Below the pieces are notes generated by a model, which had not been told where the DNA came from, did no database searches, and saw only the letters and a list, made by a program, of their open reading frames with translations. Positions 1-5,998 of a DNA stretch of 11,070 bases are shown here, in pieces; the stretch's first letter is position 1, and the number at the start of each line of letters is the position of its first letter. The DNA lies in NCBI GenBank assembly GCA_012511915.1, contig JAAZFB010000548.1:1-11070 (forward strand), given 5' to 3'. This DNA comes from Clostridiaceae bacterium. GTDB lineage: Bacteria; Bacillota; Clostridia; Monoglobales; Firm-18. Made by a program: the position numbers and the translations under genes.

Positions 1-19
1 CTTTTATTTAGGAAGGTGT

Positions 20-68
20 CCCCCGTACCATTACAATCGGTCAACAGCCTTAAAGGCTATTACGGGGG
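20..68 (+). other. Two-tier inverted repeat, probable 3' part of a convergent plus-strand transcript
   Basis: An 8-bp stem CCCCCGTA (20-27) / TACGGGGG (61-68) encloses a smaller hairpin AGCCT (46-50) / AGGCT (54-58). It lies 8 bases before a strong plus-strand terminator, so it is most likely the 3' untranslated region or the end of a structured RNA entering from outside the window. No coding frame here is convincing: two frames stay open through the stretch but have no recognisable product. The RNA family cannot be named from what is visible. Confidence 0.35.
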
Positions 69-76
69 CGCTGATG

Positions 77-105
77 CGGCAGAATTATTCTGCCGTCTTT
101 TTTTT
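77..105 (+). terminator. Rho-independent terminator, plus strand
   Basis: A perfect 9-base inverted repeat, CGGCAGAAT (77-85) and ATTCTGCCG (87-95), is followed by TC and eight T residues (98-105). This is a classic intrinsic terminator for transcription running rightwards. The hairpin overlaps the niaX stop codon on the other strand. On the minus strand no T tract follows the hairpin, so it would terminate niaX poorly. Confidence 0.8.
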
Positions 106-636
106 ACCCCAAAAAACCGGAACAAAGATATTTGGAAACTGTTTTGATAGCGGTATGTAAATGAGCATAGAGAGAGAGAAATCAAACAAATGATGTATCG
201 AGGTTCCAAGTGCTATAACCCAAAGTACATAACTCATCGTTTTGCCCGCCGGCACAAGATTTGTGCCAAGCATAAACAATACATATACAATAAGCATTTC
301 GCTAATTGCATGTAATATCATGGAAGTAAAGGCTACAATGTATACATTTACCCTCTTTTTTAGCAAAAACGCGCCAAACAAAAGAAAAATAACATGTACC
401 GAAGCGCGTGCCGAAACAACCGGACCAAGCGAACTTAAAAAACCCAATGCCGAGACTATTGCGGCAAAAGCTGCCGGTAATGGGCCTAAAAACATTGCAA
501 GAATCAGCGGCACGTGCGACGCAAAAGTAGCGCTAAATGGGAAAATCACCACTTTGATAGGAACAAAAAGTGGAATAATAATTGCGATTGCAGACAAAAG
601 TGCAGTCACAACCATTACATTGGTTTTGGTTTTCAT
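85..636 (-). CDS. niaX: Niacin ECF transporter, substrate-binding S component (NiaX-like)
   Basis: A 183-residue very hydrophobic protein with about five or six membrane segments, the size and pattern of an energy-coupling-factor S component. The N-terminal third (ALLSAIAIIIPLFVPIKVV, then FASHVPLILAMFLGP at about residues 38-52) resembles NiaX proteins of Firmicutes, which bind niacin and work with the shared EcfT-EcfA-EcfA' module encoded elsewhere. A histidine pair (IHHLFD, about residues 147-152) lies in the last third. The start is ATG at 636; AAAGG lies about 11 bases upstream, so the ribosome binding site is mediocre. It sits 126 bp after the DtxR-type gene. The gap holds a TATAAA (670-675) and closely spaced CTAAT/CTAAA motifs but no clear -35. 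Assignment to niacin rather than another vitamin rests on remembered family similarity. Confidence 0.75.
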   Translation of the reverse strand: MKTKTNVMVVTALLSAIAIIIPLFVPIKVVIFPFSATFASHVPLILAMFLGPLPAAFAAIVSALGFLSSLGPVVSARASVHVIFLLFGAFLLKKRVNVYIVAFTSMILHAISEMLIVYVLFMLGTNLVPAGKTMSYVLWVIALGTSIHHLFDFSLSMLIYIPLSKQFPNIFVPVFWGKKKTAE

Positions 637-762
637 AATATCATGGACCTTTCTGCTTAAAAAATATAATTTATACTAATGCTAATACTAAACACTAATT
701 AAAACCAACTAAGATTTGTGAGGTCTTTTGTTGCAAGGCAAGGCGTAGGATGCACACGGGCA

Positions 763-1143
763 TTAATTATTGCTGCGTCGGTTAATAAAACAATTCAACT
801 TTTCAATAGTGCCTTCGCTCATGCAATGCTCGATTTCACATGCTTCTTGCTCAGCGGTCTCTTTATCAACACCTAATACATCAACAAGAAATGTTTTTAT
901 TAAATTGTGACGGTCGAGAACCTCTTTTGCCGCGCAACTGCCGCTTTTCGTAAGCGTTATTTCGCCATACCACTCTTGGTTTGCAAGTCCCTTTTCTTTT
1001 AAGCTTTTTATCGCACGATTAACACTCGGTTTCGAAACACCAAGCGCATTAGCAATGTCGGTTGTGCGAACCGATCCGTTTTCAATGAGCAAATTATAAA
1101 TCATCTCAATATAATCTTCTAATGAGGGAGATATTCTGCCCAA
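763..1143 (-). CDS. DtxR/MntR-family metal-dependent transcriptional regulator
   Basis: A winged-helix DNA-binding domain (TDIANALGVSKPSVNRAIKSL) preceded by SLEDYIEMIY and followed by a DtxR-type dimerisation and metal-binding segment (DRHNLIKTFL, EACEIEHCMS). No SH3-like third domain is present, as in MntR. Counting from the upstream ATG at 1194, the expected ligands are D27, E30 and H75, plus the CxxEH motif (C103, E106, H107). The Asp is MntR-like and the Cys is DtxR-like, so the preferred metal (Mn or Fe) cannot be read off. I chose TTG at 1143: GGGAGGAG lies about 8 bases upstream, and family members start only a few residues before SLEDY. The ATG at 1194 has a G-run 12 bases away that could be hidden in a hairpin. 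The gene follows the diguanylate cyclase closely and is probably co-transcribed with it. Confidence 0.85.
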   Translation of the reverse strand: MGRISPSLEDYIEMIYNLLIENGSVRTTDIANALGVSKPSVNRAIKSLKEKGLANQEWYGEITLTKSGSCAAKEVLDRHNLIKTFLVDVLGVDKETAEQEACEIEHCMSEGTIEKLNCFINRRSNN

Positions 1144-1211
1144 TTCTTTCTCTCCTCCCGAAACATTTTTCTGCAACCCTATAGGGTGTGTCATTCAATT
1201 ATTCAACCCCC

Positions 1212-2720
1212 CTATAATGCTTCTGCTTTATTTCTGCCACTATTTTTCGCTCTGTAAAGAGCCTTGTCCGCTTTATTTATCAAATATTCCAACGTGTTGT
1301 TGTTACCGCAAGCAGTTGCAATACCAATGCTGATTGTTATTTTCACTTTTTGATCATCTTCACCAAATACTGCCTTTTCAATGCAACTTCTTATTTCCTC
1401 TGCCGTTTTAATAGCCTCATGTTTTTGAGCCGTGGGCAATAAAACGAGAAATTCTTCCCCACCATATCGCCCAACTATTGCGTCATCCGCAGCACCCTGT
1501 ATTATTTGCGAGGTTTGTTTTATCACCATATCCCCCGAAAGATGCCCATATTTGTCATTAATTTGCTTAAAAAAATCTATATCAATCATAAGTAAGGATA
1601 CACAAGCACCGGTTTCTTTATTATTATTAAGGGCTGCATCAATTTCCGCAAAAATTTTGTTTCTGTTATAAATATTACAAAGCAAATCGTGAGTTGCCAA
1701 GTAGTTTAGCCTTTCAATTGCCATGTTTTGTTCGGTAGTATCTTGAAAAAGATATAATTTGCCTACGTTTTTCCCTTTTTCCATCAGATTGGAAACACGA
1801 AATTCAAACACTTTTTCTACACCGTGTTTAACAAATGTCTCTTCAAAACAATCACTGCTGTTATCAATTATTTTTTTACCTTCATCAAATTCCAAAATAC
1901 TGGTGCCTTTATTATTAAAATTCAACCACTCAAAAGTTGACGAGGCAGCGACATTAAAATCAATTATTCTACTCCGCTCGTCAATGACAAATATGCCCTC
2001 CCTCATTTGTCCAAACGTATAACTCATTATATAATCATTCATCTGTAAAAAATCATATTTAAAAAACACACGATAAAAGGTTACTGCCGAAAACAATAAG
2101 CTAAACGGAATTAAATCAATACCGACCGGTGCAACCCCAAAAAAATATAAAACAGCCATAACCAGAGGAGGCACCGAACTTAAAAGCAACCAAAAACTTT
2201 GTACTTTAATGCTGTAATGTTGCATCCTCCAACGCAAATAACAAAGACTCGCAGCCGCCAACAGGCATAAATAAAAGTATATGTAGGACACATAATAAAA
2301 CGGTCCCCTGATAATATGAGCTAACACATAATTACCATGCCTAACCAATTCAATGCCGGCATAATACAAACTGCTATACTCTGATGTTGCCTTTAAAAAC
2401 AAAGTAACAAAAGATAGCGAAAATAATGCAATAACAACAACCAACGGCATCTTTTTTTCAGAATACAATCTGTATGCAAGCACGAACCAAAGTGGAGGCA
2501 AAAAACAAAATGCAAAATATTCAAATGTTAAAAAAAAGCTTATCCACTTATAGCTTTTTGACAAAAGCTCCATCCCATAACCAGAGATATATACTGCAAT
2601 AGACAGGCACGTCAAAGCGAATATAACCGCAAGAGTGTTTTTGTACCTAACCAGCGAGTATAAAAACATAAAGATAAATACAGTTGCAGTTGCGAATAAC
2701 AAAGCAGATAATATAACCAT
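1212..2720 (-). CDS. Membrane diguanylate cyclase (7TM N-terminus, PAS, GGDEF)
   Basis: A 502-residue protein in three parts. Residues 1-225 hold about seven membrane helices resembling the 7TM sensor region found in front of many histidine kinases. Residues 230-340 are a PAS-like domain ending in the typical YLFQDTTEQ. Residues 345-500 are a GGDEF domain that should condense two GTP into cyclic di-GMP. The metal-binding aspartates (MIDIDFFKQIND, D380 and D382) and the active-site loop GGEEF (420-424) are intact, so activity is likely. The usual inhibitory RxxD site five residues before GGEEF is absent (ADDA there), so product inhibition through that site is not expected. The start is ATG at 2720, with CAGGTG about 11 bases upstream. 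It is the first gene after a good promoter with a roughly 150-base structured leader, followed closely by the DtxR-type gene. The signal sensed is unknown. Confidence 0.92.
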   Translation of the reverse strand: MVILSALLFATATVFIFMFLYSLVRYKNTLAVIFALTCLSIAVYISGYGMELLSKSYKWISFFLTFEYFAFCFLPPLWFVLAYRLYSEKKMPLVVVIALFSLSFVTLFLKATSEYSSLYYAGIELVRHGNYVLAHIIRGPFYYVSYIYFYLCLLAAASLCYLRWRMQHYSIKVQSFWLLLSSVPPLVMAVLYFFGVAPVGIDLIPFSLLFSAVTFYRVFFKYDFLQMNDYIMSYTFGQMREGIFVIDERSRIIDFNVAASSTFEWLNFNNKGTSILEFDEGKKIIDNSSDCFEETFVKHGVEKVFEFRVSNLMEKGKNVGKLYLFQDTTEQNMAIERLNYLATHDLLCNIYNRNKIFAEIDAALNNNKETGACVSLLMIDIDFFKQINDKYGHLSGDMVIKQTSQIIQGAADDAIVGRYGGEEFLVLLPTAQKHEAIKTAEEIRSCIEKAVFGEDDQKVKITISIGIATACGNNNTLEYLINKADKALYRAKNSGRNKAEAL

Positions 2721-2869
2721 TTATTTTATCACACCTGACATATTCCAACTGCGGTTTTACATTTGTTGTTTTTATTTATATAACAACAGGGCAAACCGCC
2801 AATTGGTTTGCTTCACTCCGTTTCAATAAATGCAACGGCATAAAACCGTAAGGTTTTATTTCTTTGGTT
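2721..2869 (-). promoter_or_regulatory. Structured 5' leader of the diguanylate cyclase gene
   Basis: If transcription starts near 2869, the leader is about 150 bases and holds successive inverted repeats: a 12-base pair of arms (2825-2836 / 2867-2878, partly overlapping the -10) enclosing TAAAACC / GGTTTTA (2841-2847 / 2852-2858); GCAAACC / GGTTTGC (2791-2797 / 2805-2811); and TGTTGTT / AACAACA (2764-2770 / 2782-2788). None is followed by a T run on the minus strand, so it is not a simple terminator-attenuator. It does not match any riboswitch class I recognise, including c-di-GMP-I. A second weak promoter, TTGGCG, 16 bases, TATAAA, may lie inside it. Confidence 0.4.
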
Positions 2870-2875
2870 GCATTT

Positions 2876-2904
2876 ATTATAACAACAATTTGTTGCTTTG
2901 TAAA
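2876..2904 (-). promoter_or_regulatory. Sigma-A-type promoter of the diguanylate cyclase/regulator operon
   Basis: On the minus strand, TTTACA (2899-2904) is followed by a 17-base spacer and TATAAT (2876-2881), which is one mismatch from the vegetative consensus with ideal spacing. It lies 43-71 bases after the dacF stop. It is the best vegetative promoter I found in the window. Confidence 0.7.
2883..2895. promoter_or_regulatory. Candidate operator palindrome in the promoter spacer
   Basis: CAACAATTTGTTG is a 13-bp palindrome lying entirely between the -35 and -10 elements, where a bound repressor would block polymerase. A second inverted repeat, TTGTTGC / GCAACAA (2890-2896 / 2907-2913), overlaps it and straddles the -35. 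The cognate regulator is unknown. The DtxR-type protein encoded in the same operon is a possibility, but the site does not look like the MntR box I know. Confidence 0.35.
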
Positions 2905-2946
2905 TAGCAACAAAAAATTTGACCCTAATAAGTGGATGTTTTGGCC

Positions 2947-4098
2947 TTATCGTTTCGCATACGCCCAAATTTTTAGTATGTTTACAATCATGCTCCACAC
3001 CTTTATGCGCGGTACAGCGTTTTTTGCAACCAAGTCAACTTTGCCAACTTGCTTACCGCCGATAAAAACCAACAATTCCCCTATTTTCTGATTCTGTTGT
3101 ATGGGGGCTAATGCATATTCCGGAATAGCCGCTTTAAGTTCGACATTGTCCTTTTCTTCTTTTTTTATAATCTTTTTGAAATCGTTTGCGGTAATTACCT
3201 CAACCTGTTTTTGTTCGCCTTTTGAAATAGTGACTGTTCCTATAACTTCACCTTTTGAAGCCCCTTTTATCATAACATAATTGGCGAAACCATAGTCTAA
3301 CAGTTTTTTTGTTTCATTAAACCGTTCATCTGACGTTTCTGCCGCAAGCACTACAGCTATAAGTGTTAAATCGTTTCGAGTTGCTGCTGCCGATAAACAG
3401 TATTTAGCTTCATCTGTAGACCCGGTTTTTATGCCTACCGCCCCGGGGTAAAAGCGGATAAGTCTATTTGTATTCGACAGCCCGAACTCACCATTTCTTA
3501 AACTATCAATCCAAATTGTCAGATACTCTAAAATGCCTTGATGTTTTATAAGCTCACGCGACATTTTTGCTACATCCACGGCAGTGCTGTATTGCCCGTC
3601 TGTATCTAAGCCGGTGCAGTTTTCAAAAATGGTATTTTTCATATCAAGTGCTTTTGCCCTTTTATTCATTGCATTAATAAAAGCCGGTGCACTGCCGGCA
3701 ACGTGCTCTGCCATTGCTACACTTGCATCGTTTGCAGAGGCTACCGCTATAGCCTTCAACATATCCTTTACCGACATTTGTTCACCCGGCTCAAGATATA
3801 CTTGAGAGCCCCCCATGCTGCATGCAAAATCGCTTGCTGTTACTTGTTCGTCATATGTTATTTTACCCGCATTAATCGCCTCCATAATAAGCAGCATTGT
3901 CATTATCTTGGTAACGCTTGCAATTTGAACGCGTTCTTCAGCATTTTGCGAGAATAAAACACTGCCCGACATTGCATCTATCAAAATTGCCGATTTAGCC
4001 TGAATCTCAAGCCCTGCCGGTACATCTTCAGCATAGGTCATTATCATCGATGTAAATAAGAATATAATCGCAAACAAAAATAGCATTACATTTTTCAT
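2947..4098 (-). CDS. dacF: D-alanyl-D-alanine carboxypeptidase, DacF-type (peptidase S11)
   Basis: A penicillin-binding protein of about 383 residues that removes the terminal D-alanine from peptidoglycan stem peptides, lowering cross-linking. It has a signal peptide (residues 1-23, ending TYA before ED). All three active-site motifs are present: SVTK (S61-K64), SAN (121-123) and KTG (224-226). A PBP5-type C-terminal domain follows, and the last 20 residues form an amphipathic helix with basic residues that would anchor it to the outer face of the membrane. I chose ATG at 4098 because GGAGGTG lies 6 bases upstream; the longer frame from 4125 would run through that ribosome binding site. It lies after spoIIM and xerD, the order seen near Bacillus dacF, which supports a sporulation role in spore cortex or septal wall. 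The following spoIIA genes of Bacillus are absent. Confidence 0.9.
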   Translation of the reverse strand: MKNVMLFLFAIIFLFTSMIMTYAEDVPAGLEIQAKSAILIDAMSGSVLFSQNAEERVQIASVTKIMTMLLIMEAINAGKITYDEQVTASDFACSMGGSQVYLEPGEQMSVKDMLKAIAVASANDASVAMAEHVAGSAPAFINAMNKRAKALDMKNTIFENCTGLDTDGQYSTAVDVAKMSRELIKHQGILEYLTIWIDSLRNGEFGLSNTNRLIRFYPGAVGIKTGSTDEAKYCLSAAATRNDLTLIAVVLAAETSDERFNETKKLLDYGFANYVMIKGASKGEVIGTVTISKGEQKQVEVITANDFKKIIKKEEKDNVELKAAIPEYALAPIQQNQKIGELLVFIGGKQVGKVDLVAKNAVPRIKVWSMIVNILKIWAYAKR

Positions 4099-4129
4099 CA
4101 ATAACACCTCCATAAGGTTATTCATTAAA

Positions 4130-4158
4130 ATGGTATGCTATTTTATTGTTTTTTATTC
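4130..4158 (-). promoter_or_regulatory. Possible sporulation-type promoter of dacF
   Basis: On the minus strand GAATA (4154-4158) is followed after 16 bases by CATACCAT (4130-4137). Both halves resemble elements used by the SigE/SigG group of sporulation sigma factors, and initiation would fall just before the strong GGAGGTG site. The -10 has one mismatch and the spacing does not fit SigG ideally, so this is tentative. Confidence 0.25.
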
Positions 4159-4193
4159 AAAAGAAACCTCTTTTAAAGTTTTCATATACACTA

Positions 4194-4241
4194 ATACTAA
4201 ATTCAATCAAATATAGTGTTATATTTGATTGAATTTAGTAT
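4194..4241. repeat. 48-bp perfect palindromic repeat, copy 1
   Basis: Arms of 22 bases (4194-4215 and 4220-4241) are perfectly complementary around a GTGT centre. The core reads ACTAAATTCAATC on the left and GATTGAATTTAGT on the right. It begins 4 bases after the xerD stop codon. No T run follows on either strand, so it is not a normal terminator. A TA dinucleotide borders the core on both sides, which could be a target duplication of a small Tc1/IS630-type element. It differs from copy 2 at two positions only. Confidence 0.85.
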
Positions 4242-4245
4242 AAGA

Positions 4246-5166
4246 CTATATTAAACCCGACTTGCCCGCCCGTGCTCGAGGATGGGCATTGTTATAAACA
4301 TTTTTAATTTTATTGCTAATTACGTTGGCATATATTTGTGTGGACGAGATATCAGTATGCCCTAACATTTGTTGGATAGATTTTAAATCTGCGCCGTTTT
4401 CTAACAAATGTACCGCAAAAGAATGGCGTAGTGTATGTGGAGTTATATGCTTCGATATTTTCGCTTTTTTTGTATAAGTTTTGACTATCTTCCAAAACCC
4501 CTGGCGTGTTAGCCGAGCACCATTGAGGTTTACAAACAAAGCCTTATCGGCAGGATTTTTCACTAATAGAGGTCTCACATCGGATAAGTATTTTTTTACG
4601 ACATCTATCGCTTGAGAGTAAAGCGGTATAACTCGCTCTTTTGCGTTGTTTCTGCATATAATACAACCAGCATCAATATTTTCATCATTTATATTTAATA
4701 AAATTAACTCTGAAACCCTCATGCCCGTTGCATACATCACCTCAAGCATAGCTTTATCCCGAATGCCCTTTAATTCAGCCATTGAAGGTTGTTCAAGTAA
4801 CAAGTTTACCTCTTGGCTTGTCAATATTTGGGGCAGTTTTCTTTCTGACTTGACGGTATGTATATCATCTGTCGGATCGGATAGGGAAATTTTTTGTTTT
4901 TGTAAGTACTTATAAAAAGCCCTGATAGATGCTAAACTCCTGGCCACCGTAGAATCCGCCTTGCCCTCATTTTTGAGTACGACCATATACCCACTTACAG
5001 TTGAGGGTAAAATGTTTTCATACGAGGATACATCACTGTTGTTAATATATGTAATATATTGCACAATATCGCGTCGGTACGATTGCAATGTATTATCAGA
5101 AAGCTTCTTTACATTTTTCAGATATTCAATAAATTGGCTGACGTTAGGCTCCATATTATTTGACAA
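4246..5166 (-). CDS. xerD: Site-specific tyrosine recombinase XerD-like
   Basis: A 306-residue integrase-family protein: SAM-like N-terminal core-binding domain (about residues 5-95) and C-terminal catalytic domain (about 110-300). Visible catalytic residues are R150 (ATGMR), H244 and R247 (HTLRH), H270 (GH) and nucleophile Y279, with the HPRA tail typical of Xer proteins. The partner XerC/XerD acts at dif to resolve chromosome dimers. The loop that normally reads GKGxKER is CRNNAKER here (171-178), so the usual catalytic lysine position appears to be Arg172. The start is TTG at 5166, with GGTGA 9 bases upstream; ATG at 5154 is the alternative, with GGGG 15 bases away. Its place between spoIIM and dacF matches Bacillus ripX, so I read it as the chromosomal XerD and not a mobile integrase. 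The two 48-bp palindromes flank it together with spoIIM. Confidence 0.88.
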   Translation of the reverse strand: MSNNMEPNVSQFIEYLKNVKKLSDNTLQSYRRDIVQYITYINNSDVSSYENILPSTVSGYMVVLKNEGKADSTVARSLASIRAFYKYLQKQKISLSDPTDDIHTVKSERKLPQILTSQEVNLLLEQPSMAELKGIRDKAMLEVMYATGMRVSELILLNINDENIDAGCIICRNNAKERVIPLYSQAIDVVKKYLSDVRPLLVKNPADKALFVNLNGARLTRQGFWKIVKTYTKKAKISKHITPHTLRHSFAVHLLENGADLKSIQQMLGHTDISSTQIYANVISNKIKNVYNNAHPRARAGKSGLI

Positions 5167-5211
5167 TCGCCCCTTTCACCGTAAGATGATTATGTAAACA
5201 TCGTAACTAAT

Positions 5212-5240
5212 ATAATACACGAAAAAAATCTATTTGTACA
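5212..5240 (-). promoter_or_regulatory. Possible vegetative promoter of xerD
   Basis: On the minus strand TGTACA (5235-5240), a 17-base spacer and TATTAT (5212-5217) lie 46 bases before the TTG start. The -10 matches five of six consensus bases and the -35 four of six. The same 11-base string GTGTATTATAT occurs at the promoter of the aminotransferase gene. Confidence 0.4.
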
Positions 5241-5308
5241 TAGTTTTCTTAAACTTTTTTATTAAAAAAAACAATTATATTTTTTAACTACAATATGTAG
5301 TGGGATTA

Positions 5309-5941
5309 CTAAAATACACGCACAATAGATCTGACAAACACCGGTATCACAAATGCATCTATCAAGGCAGGTATTACCATAAAAAGGCAATAAGCTAAAG
5401 TTAAATAGGAAAATTTTATAAAACAATGTTTTTTTTCATTATTAAGAAAGTGTTTTTGCGAAGCTCTTCGTTTTTCGGTTAAATAGTTTTGCGACATTAC
5501 CGACATAGCCATAATTACCGGGATAAGTACTATTAATTGAGGAAATACTGAGACAAACGCAAATAAGAACCCTTGAAAACCAAAAAAAACATTCATAAAA
5601 CCAACCGTAAAACCTATGACAAAGCCGCGTGCGGTAATATGCAAATAAATAAGTGGCAGCAAATATACTGATACTGTACACGCATAAAGCAATGCAACCG
5701 CTTTGATATTATTTAATATTGATTGCGAAAAAATTAAACTGGGTTTTATTTCACCGTCGTTTAGGCCGTTACAAAATCCACTTATAACAGCCATAAGGTC
5801 GTCCGATTTTTCGGGCGGCAAAGCGCCCGCAAAAATCGCACCCGCGATTATCCCGGTTGCATAAAACAATATTAAAAAGAAATATTTTAATGAATTGTTC
5901 GTAACATGCAGACAGATAAGCTCTTTTATTCTCGTCAACAA
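5309..5941 (-). CDS. spoIIM: Stage II sporulation protein M
   Basis: A 210-residue integral membrane protein with about five hydrophobic segments: residues 19-40, 77-98, a long stretch from about 100 to 150, and 175-205 near the C-terminus. Sequence and length fit SpoIIM. In Bacillus SpoIIM forms the DMP complex with SpoIID and SpoIIP in the mother cell, which removes septal peptidoglycan and drives engulfment of the forespore. The start is TTG at 5941, with a GGGGGG ribosome binding site 8 bases upstream; no in-frame ATG is near. A sigma-E-like promoter precedes it almost directly. The next gene, xerD, is 142 bp away and seems to have its own promoter. The gene implies that the organism or its recent ancestors make endospores. 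Confidence 0.88.
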   Translation of the reverse strand: MLTRIKELICLHVTNNSLKYFFLILFYATGIIAGAIFAGALPPEKSDDLMAVISGFCNGLNDGEIKPSLIFSQSILNNIKAVALLYACTVSVYLLPLIYLHITARGFVIGFTVGFMNVFFGFQGFLFAFVSVFPQLIVLIPVIMAMSVMSQNYLTEKRRASQKHFLNNEKKHCFIKFSYLTLAYCLFMVIPALIDAFVIPVFVRSIVRVF

Positions 5942-5947
5942 CTTGCA

Positions 5948-5985
5948 TACCCCCCATACTGTAATGTATGCTTGTCTTGGGGGTA
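5948..5985 (-). promoter_or_regulatory. Hairpin that could mask the spoIIM ribosome binding site
   Basis: In a minus-strand RNA, UACCCCC (5979-5985) can pair with GGGGGUA overlapping the G-run ribosome binding site (5948-5955), stacked on a small CAUAC / GUAUG hairpin inside. This masks translation only in RNA that begins upstream, for example read-through from proC. RNA begun at the sigma-E-like promoter would lack the 5' arm. Confidence 0.4.
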
Positions 5986-5992
5986 AAATTAC
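5963..5992 (-). promoter_or_regulatory. Sigma-E-like promoter of spoIIM
   Basis: On the minus strand CATACATT (5963-5970) matches the sigma-E -10 consensus CATACAnT exactly. GTAATTTT (5985-5992) lies 14 bases upstream, in the allowed range, and is a partial match to the -35. Initiation would be near 5957, leaving a leader of about 16 bases that holds the ribosome binding site. Sigma-E control of spoIIM is known in Bacillus, which supports the call. Confidence 0.6.
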
Positions 5993-5998
5993 TGTTTG

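Noticed and set aside
10..76. Possible M-box-like magnesium riboswitch (GGTCAACAG at 39-47 on the plus strand)
   Set aside because: Only this short string fits from memory. The rest of the fold does not match, and no plus-strand gene follows the terminator.
242..679. 145-residue plus-strand open frame opposite niaX
   Set aside because: Its protein is low-complexity and unlike any family, while the opposite frame is a clear membrane S component; it is a shadow frame.
2784..2811. ACAGGGCAAACC on the plus strand, reminiscent of a c-di-GMP-I riboswitch next to a cyclase gene
   Set aside because: It is on the wrong strand for the cyclase, and the conserved second half of the aptamer is missing.
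2813..2998. 61-residue minus-strand open frame
   Set aside because: It overlaps the dacF end and the promoter hairpins, has no family features and no ribosome binding site; a chance frame.
4246..5166. xerD as a phage or integrative-element integrase
   Set aside because: Length, HPRA tail and position between spoIIM and dacF fit the chromosomal XerD; no phage or conjugation genes are nearby.
5241..5310. AT-rich hairpins with T runs after spoIIM as a terminator
   Set aside because: Stems are short or only A-T pairs, and the T run is not directly after the better hairpin (ACTACA/TGTAGT), so support is too weak.
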